64,000 nt of DNA, from NCBI GenBank assembly GCA_018267545.1, contig JAFDYG010000505.1, positions 1 to 64,000 on the forward strand, given 5' to 3'. The translations under genes were made by a program, and so were the position numbers. The DNA is from Bacteroidota bacterium. Lineage in GTDB: Bacteria > Bacteroidota > Bacteroidia > Chitinophagales > Chitinophagaceae. Shown here piece after piece: positions 1-8,027 of this stretch (its first letter is position 1; every line of letters begins with the position of its first letter). The notes beneath the pieces are model-generated. The model was not told where the DNA came from and did not search any database. It saw only the letters and a program-made list of their open reading frames with translations.

Positions 1-1369
1 TGATCAGCTGCCCCAGCAACAACCGCTTGTACTCCGCCGTCCCCCTCACATCACTGATCGGCGTCACCTCCTCCCTGGCGCGGTCTACCACTTCCGCCAC
101 CAATCCCGCATCCACCCGCCGCCCGCTCATCACCCCCGACGCCTCCCTCAGATACGCCGGAACCGCACTCACCCCTCCCGCCGACAAATGCCCCTCTACA
201 ATCCTCCCCCCAGACACCCGCACCCGCATCGCCGAATTCACACTCGCAATATCCAGGCAAGTCCGTTTACTCACCTTCTCGAAATGGAAACGCATCTCGG
301 TCGACGGTACAACGAACCGTATCTGCTCGATATATTCCCCCTCCGATTTATCCAATAATTTATATCCCTTAAAAAATTCACGCAGCGGCAGCTCACGCCG
401 CTCATCCCCTTCCCGAAGTATCAGCTGCGCATCCAGCGCCAGGAAAAAGATCGAAAGATCCCCGATCGGCGAAGCATTTACAAAATTTCCCGCCACCGTC
501 GCTATATTCCGTATCGGCGTAGAAGAAATCAACCGGGCATACTCCCCAAACCGCGGAAACACACGCCGGATAATCTCCGAGTCCATCATATCCGAAACCG
601 TAGCCGCCCCCCCGATCACACAACATCCCGCTTCTTCCCGAATACCCATCAAATCAGGACGCCCCGACAACAGCTCCAGCTCCGCCCTCACCACCCCCAC
701 ATGATCCCGTACATATAAATCGGTCCCACCGCCTAAATACTTCTTCCCCTTTCCCCTGCCCCCAATCCCATTCGGCTCCAAAGCCAGCTCCGCCAACATC
801 CGCGGAATACCCGCAAACCACCCCGGAACGATCCCCTCCGCTATCGCAAAATCCATCCGCCCTTCCTCTACCCCCTCTCTGCGCAGCAGCTCCACTACTC
901 GCCCAAGAGCCCTTTCGATTGACTTATATCCCGTACACCTGCAAATATTTCCATCCACCGCCGCCAAAGCCTGCGCCTGCGTCGGCTCCTTATCACCCAG
1001 ACAAAAACCCGCCATCGACATGATAAACCCCGGAGTACAAAACCCACACTGCGTCCCCCCCTCCTCACAAACCACCCGCTGCAAAAAATTCAGTCCCGCC
1101 GACGCCCCTCTAACCTCCAACCCCTCTACCGTAACTACATGCTTATCACGCACATTCCCCAACGCCGTCAAACAAGAAGTAACCTGCCCATAAACCATCT
1201 TCCCATCCCTCAACGTCCCCACCAACACTGCACACGCACCGCAGTCCCCCTCACGACAGCCAATCTTGGTGCCCGTCAGATGCTCCCCATAACGGATAAA
1301 ATCGAGCAACGAAGTCCCCTCCGGCTCGTCCGTTCGAATCAGCTTGTTATTGAGTATGAATCGTATCAT
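1..1369 (-). CDS. xdhA: xanthine dehydrogenase small subunit (2Fe-2S + FAD), 3' end cut by window
   Basis: Small subunit of a molybdenum hydroxylase of the xanthine dehydrogenase type, which oxidises hypoxanthine and xanthine in purine breakdown and passes electrons through two 2Fe-2S clusters to FAD. Reading from the ATG at 1369, Cys38, Cys43, Cys46 and Cys66 form the plant-type ferredoxin cluster. Cys108, Cys111, Cys143 and Cys145 (QCGFC and ICRCTGY) form the second cluster. An FAD-binding loop LGGGTDLYVR follows near residue 205. The frame stays open for 456 codons to the window edge, so the C-terminal end and the expected molybdopterin subunit lie outside. A GGAGGG stretch precedes the start by about a dozen bases. 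The family call is secure; the exact substrate is inferred. Confidence 0.9.
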   Translation of the reverse strand, partial: MIRFILNNKLIRTDEPEGTSLLDFIRYGEHLTGTKIGCREGDCGACAVLVGTLRDGKMVYGQVTSCLTALGNVRDKHVVTVEGLEVRGASAGLNFLQRVVCEEGGTQCGFCTPGFIMSMAGFCLGDKEPTQAQALAAVDGNICRCTGYKSIERALGRVVELLRREGVEEGRMDFAIAEGIVPGWFAGIPRMLAELALEPNGIGGRGKGKKYLGGGTDLYVRDHVGVVRAELELLSGRPDLMGIREEAGCCVIGGAATVSDMMDSEIIRRVFPRFGEYARLISSTPIRNIATVAGNFVNASPIGDLSIFFLALDAQLILREGDERRELPLREFFKGYKLLDKSEGEYIEQIRFVVPSTEMRFHFEKVSKRTCLDIASVNSAMRVRVSGGRIVEGHLSAGGVSAVPAYLREASGVMSGRRVDAGLVAEVVDRAREEVTPISDVRGTAEYKRLLLGQLI

Positions 1370-1422
1370 GCAGCATTGATACCCTCCTATACCAATTTAC
1401 AAAATATTAGGCATAAATCCGC

Positions 1423-2115
1423 TCACTCGAGCCTTCCCAATAAAGTCGCCCCTACCGACCTCAACAAACCCCTCATCTCAGGTCCACACCCCAGCTTATG
1501 AAAATATACATCCATGTCCTTCCTCCTCTCCTCCTCCATCCACTGATAAGCCGGCAGACAGAAAGGCCCGCCAGGAGCCTTCATCCGTATATATTCCGCC
1601 AGGGGCAAATACATGCTTCCACACTTTAGTTCCAGCTCCTCCATTTTCCTAAAAATACCCGGAGCCAAAAATTTCTTGCACTCATGCCAAAGCCGTATAC
1701 CCGCAACATCCTCCTTCCCCCTCTCCACTAACTCCGCTAAAACATCCAATCCCTCGCCCCTGAAAAACTCGACCATCCATATCTTAAATCCCGAATCGTA
1801 CCAATCCAATATGTCCCTGCCAAACTTCCGATACTCCCACAAAAACACATCTACATCGAACCCCTGCTCCCGCTGACCGATCACATAGTCGATCGCCTGC
1901 CTATCCAATTCCTCGATCTGATCGATCGTAGTCGCCAAAAAATCATACTTCGGCTTGGAAAAAACCTCGAAATAATAACTTTTGAAAAAAATTGTCTTCC
2001 GGTTGAAGGTAAGCTGCACATACAATGGATGTACTTCATTTCCATTAAAAAGCACCGGTTTTATGCGCTCATTGAAGTATGTTTTATAGCTCACCGAATA
2101 GTATTCCTTGGCCAC
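1423..2115 (-). CDS. hypothetical protein next to mobilisation genes
   Basis: A 230-residue protein of unknown function, probably cytoplasmic. I see no signal peptide or membrane segment. Residues about 15-50 (KPVLFNGNEVHPLYVQLTFN and following) are short beta-rich lines that resemble the arm DNA-binding domain of Bacteroidota phage-type integrases, but no catalytic integrase domain follows. The rest is mostly helical, with Trp- and Glu-rich stretches. The start is a GTG at 2115; no in-frame ATG exists before about residue 110. It is divergent from mobC across a 78-bp A+T-rich gap with an inverted repeat, so a role in the mobilisation module is plausible but unproven. Confidence 0.6.
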   Translation of the reverse strand: MAKEYYSVSYKTYFNERIKPVLFNGNEVHPLYVQLTFNRKTIFFKSYYFEVFSKPKYDFLATTIDQIEELDRQAIDYVIGQREQGFDVDVFLWEYRKFGRDILDWYDSGFKIWMVEFFRGEGLDVLAELVERGKEDVAGIRLWHECKKFLAPGIFRKMEELELKCGSMYLPLAEYIRMKAPGGPFCLPAYQWMEEERRKDMDVYFHKLGCGPEMRGLLRSVGATLLGRLE

Positions 2116-2146
2116 TGTATAAAATTTTAATAGAACAAAATTAAAC

Positions 2147-2176
2147 GTTTTGACAAATCGATTGTCATATCAAAAC
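2147..2176. promoter_or_regulatory. nested inverted repeat, candidate oriT or operator
   Basis: Outer arms GTTTTGA (2147-2153) and TCAAAAC (2170-2176) enclose inner arms TGACAA (2151-2156) and TTGTCA (2162-2167) around ATCGA. The repeat sits in the A+T-rich divergent gap directly upstream of mobC and the relaxase gene. That is where transfer origins of small mobilisable elements and operators of ribbon-helix-helix MobC proteins usually lie. Which of the two it is cannot be told from sequence. Confidence 0.4.
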
Positions 2177-2193
2177 ATTTAAACCTAATCCTG

Positions 2194-2616
2194 ATGTCTA
2201 AGACAAAAAAGCTCCCCCCGGCCCGGCTCCGCCGTCTCAATATCCGTCTCTCCCAACAGGAATGGGACAAGATCCACAACCTCACAAAAAACACCACCTG
2301 CCGCAGCGTCAGCGAATACGCCCGCAAAGTGCTGTCGGAGAAGCCCGTAAAGGTCTTCTACCGCAACCAGTCCTTCGACGACTTCGAACAGCAGATGCTC
2401 CAGCTCCGCCCCCTCCTCGAAGCCTTTGGCGACAACATCGGACAGGCCATCAAAAAGCTACAAAACCCTCAGTACTACTGGAGCGAGCTCAAACCCATCC
2501 TGGCCATATTGCTTGAAAACGCCGCCGCCTTTTCAAAAACAACAACAGAAATAAACTCCCTCGTCGAAAAACTTGCCGACCAATGCGACCCAAAATCACA
2601 GCCCCACACAACATAG
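2194..2616 (+). CDS. mobC: MobC-like mobilisation accessory protein
   Basis: A 140-residue relaxosome accessory protein. The N-terminal 60 residues (basic start, RLNIRLSQQEWDKI, then SVSEYARKVL) have the beta-helix-helix pattern of a ribbon-helix-helix DNA-binding domain. The rest is helical, with the LRPLLEAFGDNIGQAIKKL pattern of the Bacteroidota MobC family. Such proteins bind oriT and help the relaxase nick it. The 3' end overlaps the relaxase gene by 34 bp, which suggests coupled translation. Codon use matches the C-rich neighbourhood, so the module is not a very recent arrival. The family is assigned by pattern, not by a search. Confidence 0.8.
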   Translation: MSKTKKLPPARLRRLNIRLSQQEWDKIHNLTKNTTCRSVSEYARKVLSEKPVKVFYRNQSFDDFEQQMLQLRPLLEAFGDNIGQAIKKLQNPQYYWSELKPILAILLENAAAFSKTTTEINSLVEKLADQCDPKSQPHTT

Positions 2617-3728
2617 CCCGTACCCTCTATTACAATGAAGACAAGGTCAAGCTGGGGAACGCCGTCTGCCTCCGCTCCGCCAACTTCCTAAAAACCCGCC
2701 CCACCCCCGAGGACAAGCTCCATGCCCTCCAAAAACGCATGTCCCTAAATGAGCGCGTCAGCACCTGTCTCCATATCACCCTCAACTTCGACCCGTCCGA
2801 CGTGATGGGCGATGAAACGATGAAACAGATCGCCGATCGCTATATGAAAGAAATCGGCTTCGAACGACAACCCTACCTCGTCTACCGCCACCACGACGCA
2901 GGCCACCCCCATTGCCATATCGTGACCACACACGTCCTCCCCAACGGCGACCCCATCGAACTCTACAATATCGGCCGCAACCAATCCGAACAGGCCCGCC
3001 AAAAAATCGAAGAAGAATTCGGCCTCATGACCAGCGAAAGAAAAAAGCAGCTCCTCCTCGAAAAAAAATACCAGCTTAGCCTGGAAGGAAAATATCAAAC
3101 CCAGGCCGAACGAATCACCTACGGCGAAAACTCGACCACCACCGCCATCGCCCAAGTCCTGCAGCACGTAACCAATAACTTTAAATGCTCCTCCCTCGAA
3201 GAGTTCAACACCGTACTCCGCCTCTACAACCTCGAAGCCTATCGCGGAAAGGAAAACTCGAAACTCTACCAAAACCGCGGCCTCCTCTACCGCGTCCTCG
3301 ACGAAAACGGCCGATACATCGGCGTCCCCCTCAAAGCCAGCATCTTCGACTGCAAACCGACCCTCCAAAACCTCGAACAACGCTTCCGGAAAAACCAATC
3401 CCTGAAACAGGAACACCGCATATACGTAGAAGGCAACGTAGGATGGGCGATGGACGGCGACCCATCGACTTTCGAAGAGTTCAGGGAAAAGCTGAGAAGA
3501 GACCAGATCTCCATAATCATCAAACGCGATAAAGAAGGCCACTGCACCAACGTCACCTACATCAACTTTTTTGACAAATGCGTCTTCAACGGCGACGAGC
3601 TCGAACCCTACTGCAACAAGCTCGCCATCCAAAAAATCCTCGACCGCGAAGCCTCCCTAACCCCCGAACAAATCCAGGAGCTGACCCAAAAACAAACCCA
3701 CCGCCACCGGCTCCGCCCCTCCTTCTAA
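2583..3728 (+). CDS. mobA: relaxase/mobilisation nuclease (HUH, MobA/VirD2 type)
   Basis: A 381-residue DNA relaxase that would nick one strand at an oriT and stay covalently attached through a tyrosine. The N-terminal pair Tyr16-Tyr17 (RTLYYNEDKV) is the expected nucleophile region. The metal-binding HUH motif lies at His103-His104, His108, His110 and His112 (HHDAGHPHCHIV). The C-terminal half is charged and less typical. Length is in the usual range for Bacteroidota mobilisation relaxases. No coupling protein, type IV secretion gene, replication gene or complete integrase is visible nearby, so this would need a helper element, or it is a stranded remnant. The family call is strong. Confidence 0.88.
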   Translation: MRPKITAPHNIARTLYYNEDKVKLGNAVCLRSANFLKTRPTPEDKLHALQKRMSLNERVSTCLHITLNFDPSDVMGDETMKQIADRYMKEIGFERQPYLVYRHHDAGHPHCHIVTTHVLPNGDPIELYNIGRNQSEQARQKIEEEFGLMTSERKKQLLLEKKYQLSLEGKYQTQAERITYGENSTTTAIAQVLQHVTNNFKCSSLEEFNTVLRLYNLEAYRGKENSKLYQNRGLLYRVLDENGRYIGVPLKASIFDCKPTLQNLEQRFRKNQSLKQEHRIYVEGNVGWAMDGDPSTFEEFREKLRRDQISIIIKRDKEGHCTNVTYINFFDKCVFNGDELEPYCNKLAIQKILDREASLTPEQIQELTQKQTHRHRLRPSF

Positions 3729-3833
3729 CCCCTCCCCACCTCCGCCCGCGCCTTTAGCAAACCACGAGTCATATCGGTTAAATAATGGCAACCCACCTCC
3801 CCCCATTTCCGATAAATTCGTCCAGCTAAAAAT

Positions 3834-5993
3834 ATGACCATGCACAAATACCTTCTACTGCTCTCGTTATCCTGGGCCGCTCAGCTCAGCGCCCAATCTA
3901 TAACCCGTTTCCAACCCACCCACGAACAGATGGTCGAACGCTACCGCCGCGCCGAACACATCGACGATATCACCCGGAACGCCGTCTTCAAAACCACCGT
4001 CGAACCCCACTGGTCCGCCGACGGCGAATCCTTCTGGTACTGCAACATCCTAAAAGACAGCGCCCGCGAATACTTCCGCGTCCAGGCCGCTACCGGTAAA
4101 AAGGAAAAGATCGACGGCCCCGGCCCCGAATCCGCCCCAACCGCAGGACCCCGCACCCGCGGAAACGGCAACGCAGGCCGCTTCGGCAACTTCCGCGGCG
4201 GAGCCACCTCCCCGGACAAACAATGGGAGGCCTACCTCCAAAATGGCAATCTCTATGTAAAGCCCACCAACGGCAACGCTACCCCCATCCAATTCACCAC
4301 CGACGGTACCGACTCCAATCCCTACGGTGCCTTTACCTGGAGCCCCGACAGTAAATACATCGCCGGCTACCACATCCACCCCGTAAAAGATTCCAACGTA
4401 TACGCCGTTCTCACCTCCGTCCCCGGCACCACCCGCGGCCAGCTGAGAGCCCGCCCCTATAAGCAACCCGGTGACCCCTTCACTTCCTACGAGCTCTATC
4501 TCTTCCCCATCGACGCCAAAAAAGCGGTCAAGGTCAACGCAGAAACCATCGACTTCCCCGCCAACGCCCCCATACTCCATTGGCGCTATGACAATCCCCG
4601 CTTCTTTACCTACGAAAAATTCGACCGCGGTCACCAACGCCTCCGCGTAATCGAAGTAGACGCCACCACCGCCCAGACCCGCAACGTCGTCGACGAAAAG
4701 ACAAAGACATTTATTTACCTCGACCGCCAGCTCATGTTCTACCCCCAGGGCACGAACTTCCTCATCCGCTCCTCCGAAAAAGACGGCTGGCGCCACATCT
4801 ACCTTGTCGACCTCGCCACCGGCGCCGAACAAGCCATCACCAAAGGCAACTGGGTCGTCCGCGGCGTCGACAGCATCGACATGACAAAGAAGGAAGTCTG
4901 GTTTAGCGCCAGCGGCATGAACCCCGGCGAAGACCCCTATCTTATCCACTATTATCGCATCAAGCTCAATGGGACCAACCTTTTTAGCCTCACACCCGAA
5001 GCAGGAAACCACAAGCTGACTTTCTCCCCTAACAGCAAATATTTTATCGATAATTATTCACAGGTAAACGTCGCGCCAATAACAAAGCTCCGCCGGACAT
5101 CCGACGGAAAAGAGCTCTCCCTCCTCGAAACCGCCGATCTGTCTTACTACAAAACGACCGGCGTCAACCCGCCCGAAGTCTTCGTCGCCAAAGCCCGCGA
5201 CGGCGTCACCGACATCTGGGGCATCGTACATCGTCCTTCCGACTATGACCCGACCAAAAAATACCCGGTCCTGGAAAACATCTACGCCGGCCCCCACGAC
5301 TCCTTCGTCCCTAAATCCTTCGTCCCCTATAGCGAAATGCAAAGTCTCGCCGAGCTCGGCTTCATCGTCGTCATGATCGACGGCATGGGCACCGCTAACA
5401 GATCGAAGGCCTTCCACGACGTCTGCTGGCAAAACATCGCCGACGCCGGATTCCCCGACCGCATTTTATGGATCAAGGCCCTCGCCCAAAAATATCCTTA
5501 CGTAGACGCCGAACGCGTCGGGATCTATGGCACGTCCGCAGGCGGACAAAATTCCACCGGAGCCCTCCTCTTCCACCCCGACTTCTATAAAGCCGCCGTC
5601 TCCGCATGCGGCTGCCACGACAACCGCGTGGACAAGCAATGGTGGAACGAACAATGGATGGGATACCCCGTAGCCAAACACTACGAAGACCAATCCAACG
5701 TCACCAACGCCTATAAGCTAAAAGGAAGCCTGATGCTCATCGTCGGCGAAGCCGATACCAACGTTCCCCCCGAATCCACCTACCGCGTCGCCGACGCTCT
5801 CATAAAAGCCGGTAAAGCCTTCGACTTCCTCTCCATCCCCGGCATGGACCACAGCGACGGCGGCCCCTATGGCCGTATCAAAAAGCGTAACTTCTTCGTC
5901 CAGCACCTCATGGGCATCCTCCCCCCCGACATCAACTCGGGCGAGCTCCCCTTCAAAAAAGATATCGGCCGCGAACGCTGGTCATTCCTATAA
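3834..5993 (+). CDS. secreted S9 family dipeptidyl/prolyl oligopeptidase
   Basis: A 719-residue secreted serine peptidase of the DPP-IV (S9B) type, expected to trim dipeptides or short proline-containing peptides in the periplasm. A signal peptide covers about residues 1-22 and ends at LSAQS. A DPP-IV-type beta-propeller spans about 70-460. The alpha/beta-hydrolase domain holds the triad Ser568 (GTSAGG), Asp641 (GEADTN) and His673 (GMDHSDGG). A second ATG two codons in (3840) is equally possible. It stands alone, with a strong terminator 42 bp downstream, and is not linked to the mobilisation genes. The exact exo- or endopeptidase specificity cannot be read from the sequence. Confidence 0.93.
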   Translation: MTMHKYLLLLSLSWAAQLSAQSITRFQPTHEQMVERYRRAEHIDDITRNAVFKTTVEPHWSADGESFWYCNILKDSAREYFRVQAATGKKEKIDGPGPESAPTAGPRTRGNGNAGRFGNFRGGATSPDKQWEAYLQNGNLYVKPTNGNATPIQFTTDGTDSNPYGAFTWSPDSKYIAGYHIHPVKDSNVYAVLTSVPGTTRGQLRARPYKQPGDPFTSYELYLFPIDAKKAVKVNAETIDFPANAPILHWRYDNPRFFTYEKFDRGHQRLRVIEVDATTAQTRNVVDEKTKTFIYLDRQLMFYPQGTNFLIRSSEKDGWRHIYLVDLATGAEQAITKGNWVVRGVDSIDMTKKEVWFSASGMNPGEDPYLIHYYRIKLNGTNLFSLTPEAGNHKLTFSPNSKYFIDNYSQVNVAPITKLRRTSDGKELSLLETADLSYYKTTGVNPPEVFVAKARDGVTDIWGIVHRPSDYDPTKKYPVLENIYAGPHDSFVPKSFVPYSEMQSLAELGFIVVMIDGMGTANRSKAFHDVCWQNIADAGFPDRILWIKALAQKYPYVDAERVGIYGTSAGGQNSTGALLFHPDFYKAAVSACGCHDNRVDKQWWNEQWMGYPVAKHYEDQSNVTNAYKLKGSLMLIVGEADTNVPPESTYRVADALIKAGKAFDFLSIPGMDHSDGGPYGRIKKRNFFVQHLMGILPPDINSGELPFKKDIGRERWSFL

Positions 5994-6034
5994 CGGCCTC
6001 GCTAAAACCCGGCCCACACCTCACTAAAACAGGA

Positions 6035-6065
6035 AACCCACTCCAAGAATGGAGTGGGTTTTTTT
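6035..6065 (+). terminator. intrinsic terminator of the S9 peptidase gene
   Basis: An 11-bp stem, AACCCACTCCA (6035-6045) with TGGAGTGGGTT (6050-6060), has loop AGAA and is followed by seven T. It also forms the first element of the repeat array described next. Confidence 0.9.
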
Positions 6066-6261
6066 AGACCCTTAAAACAACCTGTCGCAAGTCTTAAATG
6101 ACGTTATGATTAACAACCTCTCAATAATTAGTAAGAACCGACTGTAGTTTTGTAACTACGAAAGAGTAATTTTTTTACGAAACCATACAACTCCCTAATA
6201 ATCAGTTTCTAACTCCCCAAAACTCCCTTTCAACCAACCAAAACAGTCCTAAAAAAAGGTG

Positions 6262-6285
6262 CTCACTCCAAGAATGGAGTGAGCA
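6262..6285 (+). other. second copy of AGAA-loop hairpin with compensatory change
   Basis: A 10-bp stem, GCTCACTCCA (6262-6271) with TGGAGTGAGC (6276-6285), has the same loop AGAA as the hairpin at 6035. A C:G pair in the first copy is T:A here, changed on both sides, which suggests the fold has been kept by selection. No T run follows it, so this copy is not a simple terminator. Confidence 0.7.
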
Positions 6286-6672
6286 TTAGACCCTTAAAAA
6301 CAACCTGTCGCAAGTCTTAAATATCTTTATGAATTAACAACCTCTCATATATTAGTAAGAGCTGTTTGTAGTTTTGTAACTACAGTAACGTAGTTTTTTT
6401 ACCAAAAATTGCAACTGCGTATTAATCAGTAAAGAACTACTAAAAACTCCCTATAAACCGCTAAACAGATCTCACAATATTAACGAAAGCCGACTGTAGT
6501 TTAATAACTACAGTCGGTTCGTATTTTTACTAATAATCAGATAAATCATTAATAATCAGCCGGTAAATGTTAAAAATATACTAAAAAAAACCCTTATGGT
6601 ATCTAAAAAAACCCCTTACGGGCAAGCAACACACTAAAAAAGACGTCCTCAGGAATTTCTTACCTTTCCCCT

Positions 6673-7536
6673 ATGGAAATTCACCACCTCCCCCGCGACA
6701 TCTTCCAAAACTCCCCGGCCGCCCCGGACGAAATCATCATCCACCACTATAAAGCCTCCGCCCAAACATTCCGCGGCAAATGCATCCTCCACAGCAACGC
6801 CATCAGCCTCGTCATCTCCGGAACCAAATCGATGCACTTCGCCGACACATCCGTACACATAAATAGCAACGAAATCCACTTCCTCTCAGCCGGTAACTGC
6901 ATGGTCACGATGGAACTGGCCAAGGGCATTACCGTCGAAAGCATCCTCATCTTCTTCGACAACAAGACCCTCGCCGACTTCCATCATCGCTATAAAACCC
7001 AACCCCGCCCCAACGCCCCCCAGCCCTTCCTCAACTTCAAAAAAGACAGCTTCATCACCAACTATATCGACTCCCTCCATTTTCTCCTGCAATCCGGCAC
7101 ACCCCTCTCCTCTGAAATGCGGAGATTGAAATTCGAAGAAATCATGCTCTACCTCCTGGAAAGATATCCCTCCCAGATCCTTTCCTTCCCCCTATCCAAA
7201 AACAAAGACCTCGAAGACATCGAAATTCGAAAAGCCGTCGAATCCAATATTCTCACAGGCATCTCCCTCGACGACCTGGCCTTCCTTTGTAACCTCAGCA
7301 CGCCCACCTTCAAGCGTCGCTTCCAATCCATCTACGGTATATCCCCCCGCAAATGGTTCCTCCAAAAAAAGATGGAGCTCGCAAAAGAGCTCATCCTCAA
7401 GGACGGCGAACGCCCCGGTGACATCTACCACAAGCTCGGTTACGAAAACCACTCCAGCTTCTCCCAATCCTTCAAACAACACTTCGGCGTCAGCCCCTCT
7501 GAGCTAAAGGCGCCTACCCCCGCCACTCTGAGCTAA
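6673..7536 (+). CDS. AraC family transcriptional regulator
   Basis: A 287-residue regulator. The N-terminal 150 residues form a beta-rich sensing domain of the cupin-like AraC N-terminal type (SNAISLVISGTKSMHF and following). Two helix-turn-helix units lie at about 190-285; the signature region runs through ISLDDLAFLCNLSTPTFKRRF, YGISPRKWF and YHKLGYENHSSFSQSFKQHFGVSPSEL. It lies between the hairpin array and a SnoaL-like gene whose start carries an inverted repeat, so local control of that gene is possible. No effector can be named. Start is the first ATG of the frame. Confidence 0.9.
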   Translation: MEIHHLPRDIFQNSPAAPDEIIIHHYKASAQTFRGKCILHSNAISLVISGTKSMHFADTSVHINSNEIHFLSAGNCMVTMELAKGITVESILIFFDNKTLADFHHRYKTQPRPNAPQPFLNFKKDSFITNYIDSLHFLLQSGTPLSSEMRRLKFEEIMLYLLERYPSQILSFPLSKNKDLEDIEIRKAVESNILTGISLDDLAFLCNLSTPTFKRRFQSIYGISPRKWFLQKKMELAKELILKDGERPGDIYHKLGYENHSSFSQSFKQHFGVSPSELKAPTPATLS

Positions 7537-7587
7537 CAGCAACAGCTTTTGATCCCTCAGCCCTAACCCCACCCCTCGACCACTAGC

Positions 7588-7614
7588 TAATTTTGAGATA
7601 TAAAAAATATCTCA
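7588..7614 (+). promoter_or_regulatory. -7 element and operator-like inverted repeat at SnoaL gene start
   Basis: TAATTTTG (7588-7595) matches the Bacteroidota -7 consensus TAnnTTTG. Overlapping it is an inverted repeat with arms TGAGATAT (7594-7601) and ATATCTCA (7607-7614) separated by five A. The right arm ends on the A of the start codon. A protein bound here would cover the predicted transcription and translation start. Confidence 0.5.
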
Positions 7615-8027
7615 TGAACACAGAGCAGAACAAGCACATCGTCCAGCGCTTTAACCTCGAATGCATCCAGCAAGGCAACCTCGAATCCTTCAAAACCCTA
7701 CTATCCCCCGAAGTCATCAACCACTCCGCTCCCGCCGGCCGACCCAATGGCCCCGAAAGCTTCACCTTCTTCCTCAACGAAGTCCTTAGAAAAGCCTTCC
7801 CCGACCTACAGGTCCAAATCCTCGACCAGGTCGCCGAAGGCGACCTCGTTGCCACACGCAAAAAGATCACCGCCACACACACCGGTGAAATCTTCGGCAT
7901 CCCGCCCAGCAATAAAAAGGTAGAAATCCGTGTCATCGACATCATCCGTCTGAAAGACGGCCAATATCTCGAGCACTGGGGTGAAAGTAACTTCTCCGAA
8001 ATTTTATCTATTCTCCAACCACTCTAA
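7614..8027 (+). CDS. SnoaL-like ester cyclase family protein
   Basis: A 137-residue cytoplasmic protein with the SnoaL/NTF2-like fold. Its pattern includes NLESFKTLLSPEVINHSAP, LRKAFPDLQVQI and ATHTGEIFGIPPSNKKVEI. Members include polyketide cyclases and many small proteins of unknown substrate, so no reaction is assigned. An upstream in-frame start at 7593 would lie inside the promoter inverted repeat, so the ATG at 7614 (MNTEQNKH) is preferred. It follows the AraC gene and ends convergently in a two-component operon; the last 24 bp overlap the LytTR gene on the other strand. Confidence 0.82.
   Translation: MNTEQNKHIVQRFNLECIQQGNLESFKTLLSPEVINHSAPAGRPNGPESFTFFLNEVLRKAFPDLQVQILDQVAEGDLVATRKKITATHTGEIFGIPPSNKKVEIRVIDIIRLKDGQYLEHWGESNFSEILSILQPL

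Larger units (their letters stand above)
6035..6560. repeat. diverged tandem hairpin modules in an A+T-rich gap
   Basis: The gene-free stretch 5994-6672 is much more A+T-rich than its surroundings and holds repeated structure. Two copies of a unit of about 225 bp begin at 6035 and 6262, each with an AGAA-loop hairpin and a shared block reading CTGTCGCAAGTCTTAAAT. A second module occurs three times (from 6127, 6351 and 6477): a TTAGTAAG-like lead, a hairpin GTAGTT/AACTAC, 8-13 bases, a run of 5-8 T, then TAATCAG-like words. The third hairpin, CCGACTGTAGTT (6490-6501) with AACTACAGTCGG (6506-6517), has a 12-bp stem. No ORF, CRISPR spacer or transposase is present. It may be tandem small RNAs, a chain of terminators, or protein-binding repeats. 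Confidence 0.75.

Noticed and set aside
1423-2115. Tyrosine recombinase/integrase
   Set aside because: Only a weak arm-domain-like start; no catalytic Arg-His-Arg-Tyr region follows.
4050-5012. A 320-codon Gly/Val-rich frame on the reverse strand
   Set aside because: Shadow of the S9 peptidase gene caused by C-ending codons.
6035-6560. Possible CRISPR array
   Set aside because: Only two or three diverged units of over 100 bp, no uniform spacers and no cas genes nearby.
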